From the NCBI RefSeq assembly GCF_900100655.1, contig NZ_FNCE01000001.1, positions 434,001-498,000 of the forward strand: a stretch of 64,000 nucleotides of DNA. The letters are read 5' to 3'. Every line of letters begins with the position of its first letter. Within the stretch, counting starts at the first letter, position 1. Below are positions 56,244 to 64,000 of this stretch, in pieces. This DNA comes from Limimonas halophila (GTDB lineage Bacteria; Pseudomonadota; Alphaproteobacteria; Kiloniellales; Rhodovibrionaceae). The position numbers and the translations under genes were made by a program. Under the pieces are notes generated by a model. It did no database searches. It saw only the letters and a list, made by a program, of their open reading frames with translations, and was not told the origin of the DNA.

Positions 56244-57235
56244 GCCAGCCCCCGCCGCGTTCGGATCACCAGGGCGAAGAAGAAGGGCGCGCCGATTAAC
56301 GCCGTCACCACGCCCAGCTTGAGTTCGTTCGTCGGCGTCACCGCGCGCACCAGGATGTCCGCCAGCACCAGCAGCAGCGCGCCGCCCAGCGCGCTCACGG
56401 GCAGCAGTGCGCGGGGGCGGTGGCCGACGAGCGGGCGCAGCGCGTGGGGCACCACCAGCCCGACGAAGCCGATCGTGCCGGCCACGGCCGTCGCCGCGCC
56501 CACCGAAAGCGCCGTGCCGAGCACGAGGCGCACGCGCACGCCGGCCAGGTGGAAGCCCAGACTCTGCGCCGCCTCTTCGCCAAGGGCCAGGGCGTCCAGC
56601 GCCCGACCCACGCTCGCCAGCAGCGCCCAGCCGACGGCCATGAAGGGCAGGGCGAGGGCGACGTGCTCCATCGAGCGGCCGGAGAGCGAGCCAAGCAGCC
56701 AGAACACGATCTCCAGCGCCGCGTAGGGGCTCGGCGCCAGATTGAGCGCCAGCGAGGTCAGCGCCGCCGCCAGCGAGGTCACGGCCACACCCGCCAGGAT
56801 CAGCGTCAGGGTGTCAGCGTGGCGCCCCGCAAGCAGCAGCACCAGCAGCACCGCCGCGATCGCCCCGGCGATCCCGCCCAGGGGCAGGGCCAGCGCGAAC
56901 GCCGCCGCGGCCCCGGTGTAGAGCGTCAGCACCGCCCCCAGGGCCGCCGCGCCGGAGACGCCGATCAGCCCCGGCTCGGCGAGCGGGTTGCGCAGGTAGC
57001 CCTGGAGCGCCGCCCCCGACAGTCCGAGCGTCGCCCCGATGGCCGCCGCCAGCAGCGTGCGCGGCAGGCGGATCTCCCGCACCACCACGGCCGCCGTCCC
57101 GGCATCGGCGTCCACCAGCGCGCCCAGCACCGCGCGCGGCATCAGCCCGGCCGGCCCGATCAGCAGGGAGCCCGCCAGCGCCAGCATGGTGCCGACCGCC
57201 AGCAAGGGGAGCAGGATGCGCGCGCGGTCGGCCAT
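56240..57235 (-). CDS. btuC: cobalamin-type ABC transporter permease (FecCD family)
   Basis: A 331-aa inner-membrane protein of the FecCD/BtuC family with about ten hydrophobic segments. Typical stretches are LPRTLLAAAIGATLGLSGAALQG (shown by LPRTLLAAAIGATLGLSGAA), NPLAEPGLIGVSGAAALGAV and IGFVGLVVPHALRPLVGHR. It starts one base after the binding-protein stop and overlaps the ATPase gene. Confidence 0.93.
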   Translation of the reverse strand: MADRARILLPLLAVGTMLALAGSLLIGPAGLMPRAVLGALVDADAGTAAVVVREIRLPRTLLAAAIGATLGLSGAALQGYLRNPLAEPGLIGVSGAAALGAVLTLYTGAAAAFALALPLGGIAGAIAAVLLVLLLAGRHADTLTLILAGVAVTSLAAALTSLALNLAPSPYAALEIVFWLLGSLSGRSMEHVALALPFMAVGWALLASVGRALDALALGEEAAQSLGFHLAGVRVRLVLGTALSVGAATAVAGTIGFVGLVVPHALRPLVGHRPRALLPVSALGGALLLVLADILVRAVTPTNELKLGVVTALIGAPFFFALVIRTRRGLA

Positions 57236-57236
57236 G

Positions 57237-58088
57237 CTAGGGAACCTCCCGCCGGGCGCGGGCGAGGCGCGTTACGGCCTCGGCGAGCTGCGGCCCGCCG
57301 CAGGTCCACAGCCGCCGAGGGATACGCACAACGCGCGCCCGCGCGCGCACGGCCCGAAGAGCGGGGTGGTCGAGCACCGCCGCCGCCTGCGAGGCCGCGT
57401 TCTGCGCCGATGCCGGCAACACCAGGACATCTGGCTCGGCCGTGACCAGCTTTTCCAGGGACAAGGGCACCATGCCGTCCAGGCCCATCTCGGCGGCCAC
57501 GTTCGTCAAGCCGGCCGCCTTCAGGGCGGCGTGGGGCAGTTGGTTCGCACCCACGGTCACGCCGTTGGGCTGGTAGATCGCCGCTGTCGCCCCGGCTGCG
57601 GCGGTCGCCGGGCTTGCATGCGCGATCCGTGCGTCGAAGCGCCGGATCATGGCCTCGCCGCGCGGGCGAACGTCCAGCACCTTGGCAACGCGCCGGATCT
57701 GGCGGCGCACGTCTTCGATGCTTCGGGGCGGCGCCAGCGTCACCACCTCGTGGCCAAGCCGCCGCAGCAGGCGCACCGTGCTGCGCTGCCGGAACGCGCC
57801 AGCAAGGACCAGATCCGGCTCGAAGCGCAGCACTTCCTCGGCCCGGCCGTGGTTCACGGGGATGCCCTGGGCCCGTTCGGCCATGGGCGAATACCCCGCA
57901 TCCGCCGCCAGCGCCGACACCGAGGCGATGCGCTCGCGCGGCAGCAGGCGCAACGCCAGCAGGTCGGTGCACAGGTTGAGCGAGACCACGCGTCCCGGCG
58001 CAGCCACGGCGGGCGATCCCGCCGGGGCCGCCGTGGCAACCGTCAGGGTCAGCAGCAAGGCTGCCGCTGTGCGCCGGGCGCGGGTCAT
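57237..58088 (-). CDS. btuF: cobalamin-type ABC transporter binding protein
   Basis: A 283-aa precursor with a Sec signal (AAALLLTLTVATAAPAGSPA) and a helical-backbone (class III) binding-protein fold: RVVSLNLCTDLLALRLL, FEPDLVLAGAF and LEKLVTAEPDVLVLP. The start at 58088 lies 5 bp after the btuB stop, so it is in the riboswitch-controlled operon. It belongs to a group in which cysteine follows the first strand (NLCTD). Confidence 0.9.
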   Translation of the reverse strand: MTRARRTAAALLLTLTVATAAPAGSPAVAAPGRVVSLNLCTDLLALRLLPRERIASVSALAADAGYSPMAERAQGIPVNHGRAEEVLRFEPDLVLAGAFRQRSTVRLLRRLGHEVVTLAPPRSIEDVRRQIRRVAKVLDVRPRGEAMIRRFDARIAHASPATAAAGATAAIYQPNGVTVGANQLPHAALKAAGLTNVAAEMGLDGMVPLSLEKLVTAEPDVLVLPASAQNAASQAAAVLDHPALRAVRARARVVRIPRRLWTCGGPQLAEAVTRLARARREVP

Positions 58089-58093
58089 CGCGG

Positions 58094-60058
58094 TCAGAAG
58101 CTCACGCGGGTGCCGACGAAGCCTTCCACGCCGGGGCCCTTGAAGCCGTCGGCGACCTCGTAGTCGGTGTCGGTCAGGTTCTCCACGCGCGCCGTCAGCG
58201 CCACGCGGTCGTTCAGGCGGTAGCGGGCCGCCGCGCGCGCGACGACGTGGTCGTCCAGGTCCACGCGCCCGCCGGTGAAGCCGATGTCCGTGCCGCCGGC
58301 GATCGCCCGCAGGCCGCCCGTCAGCGTCCAGCGCGCGCCCGGCTGCCAGCGCGCTTCGAGGTTCAACTTGTGGCGCGGCCGTCGGACGAGGCGCTGGCCC
58401 GTGTCCGCGTTTTCCGCGTCGAGGTAGGTGTGGTCCACGCGCACGTTGAGCGCCGGCACGGGCGTGACGGCGAGGAAGCTTTCCACGCCCTGGATGTCCA
58501 GGTCCTCGTTGTTCACCGTGGTGGAGTTGAAGTTGGCGTCGAAGACGGTCACCACGCCGTCGTCCACGTCGCTTTGGAAGTAGGTGACGCCGGCCCGCAC
58601 GCGCTCGTCCAAGACGCGTTGTTCGACGCCGATCTCCCAGGAAAAGCTCTCCTCGGCATCCAGGTTCGGGTTGCCGCGGAACGCCGTGCCGGTGTTGGTG
58701 GGCGTGAAGCCGAAGCGCTGGAACAGCGACGGCGTCTTGAAGCCGGTGCCCACGCTGGCCTTCAGCCGCGTGCCGGTCGCCGGAATGGTGTAGCTGGGCG
58801 CGAGGTGCCAGGTGGCCTGGCCGTCGAAGTCCTCGGGCTTGTCGAAGCGCACGCCCACGGTCCCCGACAGCCGCTCGGTGAGCTGGAACACGTCCTGCAC
58901 GTAGGCGGCGGCGGTGGTGGCGTCGGCGTCGGACTGAAGCGTCTGCCGCAAGCCGCCGAAGTCGCGGAAGCCGCTCGCCTCGAAGCTTTCCTCGCGCACC
59001 GACGCACCGAAGACGAGGGTGTGGTCGGCGTGCACGTCCAGTTCGTTTTCCAGACTGAGGCCGGCGCGGCTGCCCTCGTTGCGGGTATCCGTTTCGGTCT
59101 GGCTCAGCGCGTCCGGCCGGTTGGTGTCGTCGCGCGTGAAGTCGCTGTAGCTCACACGCACCGTGGGCCGGTAGCGACCGTCCCAGAAGCTCCCCGCGAG
59201 TTCGGCATTGGTGATGTAGCGCCGCGTTTCGCCCTCGCTGTTGGGATCTTCGGGGCTGGTGTCCAGCTCCGTGCGGGAGTCGGAGATTTCACCGTAGATC
59301 GACAGCTCCAGCCGCTCGGTCAGGTCCACGCCCAGGCGCGCGGTGCCCTTCACCTGGCGGTGGCCGTCGTCCTCGCTGCCGGCGCCGCCCGGGCGCAGGC
59401 GGGCCGGGGTGACGGTGTCGCCGTCGGTGTCCACGCCGCTGAGCGTGGCGGCGAAGGAAACCTCACCCGAGCGGCCGCGCAGCTCGGCGCTGCCGTCGAT
59501 GGTTTCGCGCGTGCCGGCCTCGGCGCGGATGCCGCCGCGCACGCCGTCTTGCTTGGCCTCGCGCGTGATAATGTTGACGACGCCGCCGATGGCGCCGCTG
59601 CCGTAGAGCGAACTCTGCGCGCCGCGCACCACCTCGATGCGCTGGACGTTTTCGGTCGTCAGCCCGCCGAAGTCGAACGCGCCGGCGGGTGTGCTCGGGT
59701 CGGCGATGCGCTGACCGTCCAGCAGCACCAGCGTCTGGTTGGAGTTGGCGCCGCGCATGAAGATCGATGTCGCCGTGCCGCGTGGCCCCTGTTGCACCAT
59801 GCGCAGGCCGGGGACGCTGCGCAGCGCCTCGCCGACCGTACGGTACTGCCGGTCTTCGATGGTCCGGCGGTCGATGACGCTAACCGAGGTGCCGACACGC
59901 TCGATGCTTGTCGGGGTGCGCGTGGGCGTGACCACGATTTCTTGAAGCTGCTCCTGGGCCGCAGCCGGGTCGGGCGAAAGGGCCGTGGCCGTCAGGGCAA
60001 CGCCGGCCGCGGCGGCCGTGAGGGGCAGGCCGTGGACCTGCCGGGACTGGAATCGCAT
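58094..60058 (-). CDS. btuB: TonB-dependent vitamin B12 receptor
   Basis: Outer-membrane β-barrel with N-terminal plug for active B12 uptake. The 654-aa precursor has a signal peptide ending near ALSPDPAAAQ, a TonB box EIVVTPTR at residues 40–47, the plug (GTSVSVIDRRTIEDRQYRT, VVRGAQSSLYGSGAIGGVVN in part) and a C-terminal barrel ending in phenylalanine (GFVGTRVSF). The start at 60058 has GGGAGG 8 bp upstream; longer readings run into the leader. A cobalamin riboswitch lies 238 bp upstream. Confidence 0.94.
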   Translation of the reverse strand: MRFQSRQVHGLPLTAAAAGVALTATALSPDPAAAQEQLQEIVVTPTRTPTSIERVGTSVSVIDRRTIEDRQYRTVGEALRSVPGLRMVQQGPRGTATSIFMRGANSNQTLVLLDGQRIADPSTPAGAFDFGGLTTENVQRIEVVRGAQSSLYGSGAIGGVVNIITREAKQDGVRGGIRAEAGTRETIDGSAELRGRSGEVSFAATLSGVDTDGDTVTPARLRPGGAGSEDDGHRQVKGTARLGVDLTERLELSIYGEISDSRTELDTSPEDPNSEGETRRYITNAELAGSFWDGRYRPTVRVSYSDFTRDDTNRPDALSQTETDTRNEGSRAGLSLENELDVHADHTLVFGASVREESFEASGFRDFGGLRQTLQSDADATTAAAYVQDVFQLTERLSGTVGVRFDKPEDFDGQATWHLAPSYTIPATGTRLKASVGTGFKTPSLFQRFGFTPTNTGTAFRGNPNLDAEESFSWEIGVEQRVLDERVRAGVTYFQSDVDDGVVTVFDANFNSTTVNNEDLDIQGVESFLAVTPVPALNVRVDHTYLDAENADTGQRLVRRPRHKLNLEARWQPGARWTLTGGLRAIAGGTDIGFTGGRVDLDDHVVARAAARYRLNDRVALTARVENLTDTDYEVADGFKGPGVEGFVGTRVSF

Positions 60059-60295
60059 GGGGTGAGCCTCCCGCTCGGTGTGCGCACGCCCCGGCAAACG
60101 GCGGCACGATCGGGCGGGATGGCGCAGCGCGAACCGGCGGCACGAACGGGACACCGCGCGCGGTGGATCGACGCGCGCGGCCGGCGCCGGCGGTGCTTGC
60201 CGAGCGCCGCGACAGCCCCAAGTGATCGTGCATCACCCCAGCGAAAACGCCGCCCCGGTGGATCGACCCCCGTCCGCCGGGCTTGGTGACGCTCG

Positions 60296-60486
60296 GGTGG
60301 CAGGTCTCCTGGCTCGCGGGTCGTCGCCGTAGCCCGGTGCCGTGCACCGGGGCGCTCGGCCTTCCCGGATCGCGGGCGATCCAGTGGCCCTGGCATGAGC
60401 GCCGGCTCGCCGCTCACAGTTGCGGGGGCAGCCGCGGACTCGGCCCATCGCGGGGCCTCACCGCGTTCCCTCTTCACGCCGCCACC
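60296..60486 (-). promoter_or_regulatory. cobalamin riboswitch
   Basis: On the minus strand, in order: GGTGGC (P1, 60486–60481), GAAGAGGGAAC, the conserved core GGCTGCCCCCGCAACTGTGA (60430 region), GCCAGGGCCACTG, GGGAAGGC, the B12 box GAGCCAGGAGACCTGCC (about 60300–60316) and GCCACC closing P1 (60301–60296). All the hallmark elements of an AdoCbl-type aptamer are present. It controls btuB-F-C-D. The 237 bp between aptamer and btuB hold the expression platform, which I could not define. Confidence 0.93.
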
Positions 60487-60659
60487 TCCTAAGAGGCCGC
60501 AGCGCCGCTCCCCGTCGCCGGGACGGGGAACCACCCGTGCACGCGCGAGCCGACCACGCCGCCGTCCCGTGCGCAAGGGGGAACGCGCGGCGCGTGGTCG
60601 CATGGCGCGCAAACCCCTGAGTGTCCGCCAAGAATTCGCCGGGCTGCCGGTTTCGCGGT

Positions 60660-60674
60660 TTAACCCAACCTTAA
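60660..60674. promoter_or_regulatory. CtrA-type binding site before fliI
   Basis: TTAA-CCCAACC-TTAA, an exact match to the CtrA consensus, 66–80 bp before the chosen fliI start. It also argues against the much longer fliI reading from 60603, which would place the site inside the gene. Confidence 0.7.
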
Positions 60675-60739
60675 AAGGCGCGATCCCACAGTGCCCACGG
60701 CGCGACGGCGCGCCGACCAACGACAGGCGAGTGGACGGC

Positions 60740-62206
60740 GTGAGCGAAGCTTCCGCACTCAAGACCTTCCTCGACGACGTGGACCATCTGCCCGCCGAGC
60801 GGCTTTACGGCCGCGTGACTTCGGTGCTGGGCATGCTGGTCGAGGTCGCGGGGCTGGAGCGCGTGCTCTCCATCGGCGGGCGCGTCGACATCCTGACGCG
60901 CGACAACCGGCGCGTGCCGTGCGAGGCCGTGGGCTTCCGCGAGGGCCGGGCGCTGCTGTTGCCCTTCGGTGCGCTCGAGGGCGTCAGCCTGGGCTGCGCC
61001 GCGGAGTTGAGCACCGCCGAGCCCACGGTGCGCCCGACCAATGCCTGGCTGGGGCGCGTGGTCAACGCGCTCGGCGAGCCGGTGGACGGCAAGGGCCCGC
61101 TGCCGCAGGGCCGGGAGAGTTATCCCCTGCGCGCGCAGCCGCCCTCGGCGCACGGCCGCCGGCGCGTGGGCGGCAAGCTCGACCTGGGCGTGCGCGCGAT
61201 CAACACCTTCCTGAGCTGCTGCCGCGGGCAGCGAATGGGCATTTTCGCCGGCTCCGGCGTGGGCAAGTCGGTCACGCTGTCGATGATGGCGCGCTACACC
61301 GAGGCCGATGTGAACGTCATCGGCCTGATCGGTGAGCGCGGGCGCGAGGTTCAGGAGTGGCTGGAGGACGAACTCGGTCCCGAGGGGCTGGCGCGCTCGG
61401 TGGTCGTGGTCGCGACCTCGGACGAGCCGCCGCCGATGCGCCGCCAGGCCGTCTACATGACGTTGGCGCTCGCCGAGTACTTCCGCGACCACAGCGGCGA
61501 AGTGCTGTGCATGCTGGACTCGGTGACGCGCTTCGCCATGGCCCTGCGCGAGATCGGGCTCGCGGCGGGGGAGCCGCCCGCGAGCAAGGGCTACACACCC
61601 TCCGTCTTCGGCGAGCTGCCGCAGGTGCTGGAGCGCGCGGGGCCGGGCACAAGCGCCACGGCGGGCGACATCACCGGGCTGTTCACCGTGCTGGTCGAGG
61701 GCGACGACCACAGCGAGCCCATCGCCGACGCCGTGCGCGGCATCCTCGACGGCCACATCGTGCTGGACCGCCAGATCGCCGAGCGCGGGCGCTATCCCGC
61801 GATCAACGTGCTGCGCTCCATCTCGCGCACGATGCCGGCCTGCAACACCCAGGAGCAGACGGACCTGGTCCAGCGCGCGCGGCGCCTGCTGTCGACCTAC
61901 GAGGACATGGGCGAGCTGATCCGCATCGGCGCCTACAAGAAGGGCTCCGACCCCAAGGTCGACGAGGCCATCCAGTACGTCGACCGCATCGAGTCCTTCC
62001 TCCACCAGGACAAGCAGGAGCGCACGAGTCTGGACGACGGCTACGCCATGCTGGCGCGCGCGCTCGACATGCCGTGGGGTGACGCCAAGAACGACCCGAA
62101 CGATTCCGGCGGCGCCGGCCAGCCCGCGGGCGGCGGCCAGGCCGGCCAGCAGGGCGCCGCGCAGGGTGGTGGCCGGAAGGCGCGCCGACGCGATCGTCAG
62201 GGGTGA
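60740..62206 (+). CDS. fliI: flagellar export ATPase FliI
   Basis: ATPase of the flagellar type III export apparatus. The 488-aa product has Walker [17 protein letters not shown], the [13 protein letters not shown] segment, Walker [21 protein letters not shown] (in part) and SKGYTPSVF. The C-terminal 30 residues are an unusual Gly/Gln-rich, then basic tail. The GTG at 60740 fits the family; a GTG at 60731 and an ATG at 60603 are in frame, but the latter would span the CtrA site. It is followed by fliJ. Confidence 0.93.
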   Translation: MSEASALKTFLDDVDHLPAERLYGRVTSVLGMLVEVAGLERVLSIGGRVDILTRDNRRVPCEAVGFREGRALLLPFGALEGVSLGCAAELSTAEPTVRPTNAWLGRVVNALGEPVDGKGPLPQGRESYPLRAQPPSAHGRRRVGGKLDLGVRAINTFLSCCRGQRMGIFAGSGVGKSVTLSMMARYTEADVNVIGLIGERGREVQEWLEDELGPEGLARSVVVVATSDEPPPMRRQAVYMTLALAEYFRDHSGEVLCMLDSVTRFAMALREIGLAAGEPPASKGYTPSVFGELPQVLERAGPGTSATAGDITGLFTVLVEGDDHSEPIADAVRGILDGHIVLDRQIAERGRYPAINVLRSISRTMPACNTQEQTDLVQRARRLLSTYEDMGELIRIGAYKKGSDPKVDEAIQYVDRIESFLHQDKQERTSLDDGYAMLARALDMPWGDAKNDPNDSGGAGQPAGGGQAGQQGAAQGGGRKARRRDRQG

Positions 62207-62312
62207 TTGATCGAAGCGCCCGGGCCGTTCAGGCCCAAGCGCATCGGGTCCGGGCGATCCGGCGCGCGGGACCGCGCGAATCGCGCGGGCTGCTGCCAGG
62301 AGGGCACGCCGC

Positions 62313-62732
62313 ATGACGGCGCTCAGCGAACTCGTCCGCATCAGCCGCTGGCATCTGGATGAAAAGCGCCAGAAACTCGGCGATCTGGAGCGCCTCGCGG
62401 ATCGCCTGCGCGACGACCTGCGCAAGCTGGACGACACCATCGCGCACGAACAGCGCGTGGTGCAGGAGGACCCCAGCGCCCGCGAAACCTATTCGGCCTA
62501 CATCAAGGCGGAAATGGAGCGCCGCGGCCGGCTGGAGCAATCCATCGCCAACGTCCAGAGCGAGATCGAAAGCGCGCGCGAGGAGGTCGCGGAGGCCTTC
62601 CGCGAGCTGAAGAAGTACGAGATGGCAAAGGCCAACCAGGATCAGCGCGAGACCGAGCGCCTGAAAAAGGCCGAGGAAAAGCAGATGGACGAAATTGGCC
62701 TGCAGCTGCACCAGCGCAACAACAGCGGCTGA
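62313..62732 (+). CDS. fliJ: flagellar export protein FliJ
   Basis: Coiled-coil stalk that links FliI to the export gate. The 139-aa product is helical throughout (ISRWHLDEKRQKLGDLERLA, AYIKAEMERRGRLEQSIANV), as expected for FliJ, and is placed directly after fliI. Sequence similarity in this family is weak, so position counts as much as sequence. Confidence 0.88.
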   Translation: MTALSELVRISRWHLDEKRQKLGDLERLADRLRDDLRKLDDTIAHEQRVVQEDPSARETYSAYIKAEMERRGRLEQSIANVQSEIESAREEVAEAFRELKKYEMAKANQDQRETERLKKAEEKQMDEIGLQLHQRNNSG

Positions 62733-62742
62733 ACCCGTCGCG

Positions 62743-63765
62743 TCACACCTCGATGCTGGCGCCGCCCTGGCCGGGGACCGCCATCATCCGCCAGTCCGGC
62801 CCCGCCGCGAGCTGGAAGCTGCCGTCCAGGCGCGCCGTGCGCCGCGCTTCCGCCGCGATCGCCGTCAGGTCCGACTGGACGGAATCCGCCAGGGCCGCGC
62901 GTGTGCGCAGAATCATGTCGAAACGGCCCGGTTGAATCAGGCCGTCGAGCTGGAATTCGCCCAGCGCGGGCAGTTCGCCCTCGACAATGAAGTGATGGGT
63001 GGTCTCCGGCAGCGGGTGCTCGCCGTCGTGCTCGCGCACGAAGAGGCGCATCTGGTGCACCCCGGTCTCCGCCGCCACGGGGAAGGCGAACACCCGCCAG
63101 TCGCCCTGGGGCTCGCGGGCGAGCTGGCTGAGCTGGCCGAAGTCCCGCTCCAGCTGCCGGGCGAGCGTCCCGTCCGCCTGCGCGAGCCGGTCCAGCGCCG
63201 ATCCCAGCCAGTCGCGAACCTCGCCCGCGGACAGCGCTTGCAGGAAGGCTGCGAGCCCGCCCGCCATGCCGGTGCCGGCGGTGGGGATCGCGGAACTCCC
63301 CTTTGTGCGCGCCCCGCTGAGGGTGCGGGCGGTCTCCGGCGTCGCCAGCGCGCGGTCGAGGGCCGGCCAGATGCGCGTCAGGCTGGCCGCGTCCAGCAGG
63401 TTCTGCGCGGGCGGCTGCCCACCCGCGCGCGAGGCGGCCAGGAGCGCCGCCTGCGTCGGCGTCGTCATCGCGGTGATGCGGGCCTGCAACGTGGCGCCGT
63501 TGGTGATGAGGCGCAGCATCACCTGCGTCCCCGGCGGCGGGTCGTAGCGCGTGGCGAGGTTGACCACGCCCGCCTGGGTGCGCACGAGGAGGTGCCCCTG
63601 GTTGTTGCGGCCCAGAACGGTGCCCTCGACCGTGCGGCCCGTGGGGGCGCTGCGCAGCTCCTGCGGGGCTTCGGGGACGTCGGCGGTTACGCGCGCCGAT
63701 GCGGCCACGGGGAGGGAGTCGATCGTGGCCGTGCCGGGGATGGGCGGCAGGATGCGGCCGGTCAC
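62743..63765 (-). CDS. FliK-like / uncharacterised flagellar-region protein
   Basis: A 340-aa protein whose first 150 residues contain a small β-rich segment (EGTVLGRNNQGHLLVRTQAG) and an Ala/Thr-rich helical part. The C-terminal third (HQMRLFVREHDGEH, HHFIVEGELPALGEFQLDGL) resembles the C-terminal domain of FliK hook-length control proteins in layout, not clearly in sequence. It starts with GTG at 63765, overlapping the preceding stop (GTGA), so it is coupled to the FlhG-like gene. The family call is tentative. Confidence 0.55.
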   Translation of the reverse strand: MTGRILPPIPGTATIDSLPVAASARVTADVPEAPQELRSAPTGRTVEGTVLGRNNQGHLLVRTQAGVVNLATRYDPPPGTQVMLRLITNGATLQARITAMTTPTQAALLAASRAGGQPPAQNLLDAASLTRIWPALDRALATPETARTLSGARTKGSSAIPTAGTGMAGGLAAFLQALSAGEVRDWLGSALDRLAQADGTLARQLERDFGQLSQLAREPQGDWRVFAFPVAAETGVHQMRLFVREHDGEHPLPETTHHFIVEGELPALGEFQLDGLIQPGRFDMILRTRAALADSVQSDLTAIAAEARRTARLDGSFQLAAGPDWRMMAVPGQGGASIEV

Positions 63766-64000
63766 GCCTCGTCCTGCAGGCGGTTGACGATGGTTTCCAC
63801 GTCGCTCGCCGCCGCGGCGTTGGGCTGGCGCTCGAAGATCAGGCTCTGGCGCTTGATGGAATCGCGCACCCAGGCATCCCGGCGGATCACCCCCAGCAAC
63901 TCGGGCTGCACGTTGAGGAAGCTGTCGCACACCTTGCGCAGCGCGCCGAAGATCTGCTCGCCCTGCTTCTGCGAGGACGCCAGGTTGACCACGATCTTCA
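63762..64000 (-). CDS. MinD/FlhG-like ATPase, C-terminal end (start outside window)
   Basis: The last 79 codons or so of a gene that enters from the right edge. MVNLASSQKQGEQIFGALRK, FLNVQPELLGVIRRD and VRDSIKRQSLIFERQP are typical of the C terminus of FlhG/YlxH MinD-type ATPases, which set flagellar number and position. The P-loop lies outside the window. Its neighbours are flagellar genes, in keeping with this. Confidence 0.7.
   Translation of the reverse strand, partial: KIVVNLASSQKQGEQIFGALRKVCDSFLNVQPELLGVIRRDAWVRDSIKRQSLIFERQPNAAAASDVETIVNRLQDEA

Noticed and set aside
60078-60620. Short plus-strand frames over the riboswitch region
   Set aside because: They overlie a clear cobalamin aptamer on the other strand and have no support as genes.

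Overview
The window is chromosomal DNA of a G+C-rich, flagellated, CtrA-containing alphaproteobacterium, most likely of the Rhodospirillales type. The signs are CtrA and a ChpT-type phosphotransferase, the zapA–6S RNA–fau order, the yebC-ruvCAB-ybgC-tolQRAB-pal-cpoB-tilS-ftsH block, a chemotaxis operon in the order cheA-cheW-cheY-cheB-cheR, and a formate dehydrogenase with a fused NuoE/NuoF-like subunit. The species cannot be named from the sequence alone.

Layout. 1–6.7 kb: tyrS (partial) and anmK, then the sugar-phosphate genes tkt, fba and gap on the minus strand. 6.9–9.4 kb: a small coiled-coil gene, zapA, a 6S RNA, fau, ymdB and a small orphan gene behind a perfect CtrA-type box. 9.6–22.3 kb: recombination (ruvCAB), cell envelope (tol-pal), tilS and ftsH. 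22.4–32.7 kb: PAS protein, NAD kinase, SDR, amidase, then molybdenum-cofactor genes (moaA, a regulator with a binding-protein-like domain, fdhD, mobA) interrupted by a hydrolase, an AT-rich orphan and an alcohol dehydrogenase. 32.7–35.9 kb: an AT-rich insertion holding one large Mrr-nuclease/STAND-NTPase gene, abutting a truncated duplicate of an XRE regulator. 36–39 kb: GFA protein, Na/Pi transporter, haloacid dehalogenase and a hairpin-rich gap. 39.5–44.3 kb: NAD-linked formate dehydrogenase fdhBA and a DUF3553 gene. 44.5–48.4 kb: chpT and a ferric-iron ABC system with three Fur/Mur-like boxes and a candidate iron-regulated small RNA. 48.6–55.3 kb: che operon and ctrA. 55.4–60.5 kb: btuBFCD behind a cobalamin riboswitch. 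60.7–64 kb: flagellar fliI-fliJ behind a CtrA box, a FliK-like gene and a MinD/FlhG-like gene (partial).

How the parts connect. CtrA and ChpT are both encoded here, and perfect TTAA-N7-TTAA sites lie before fliI and before an 85-aa orphan. MoaA, MobA and FdhD would supply and sulfurate the cofactor of the formate dehydrogenase. Iron uptake and B12 uptake each carry their own recognisable control element.

The parts most likely to be new are the AT-rich Mrr–STAND gene with its scarred HTH neighbour, the Fur-box/promoter/terminator unit without a protein between chpT and the iron-binding protein gene, the CtrA-box-linked orphan at 9.1–9.4 kb, and a dispersed repeat whose two copies both sit between converging genes. 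No tRNA, rRNA, CRISPR array or complete insertion sequence was seen.
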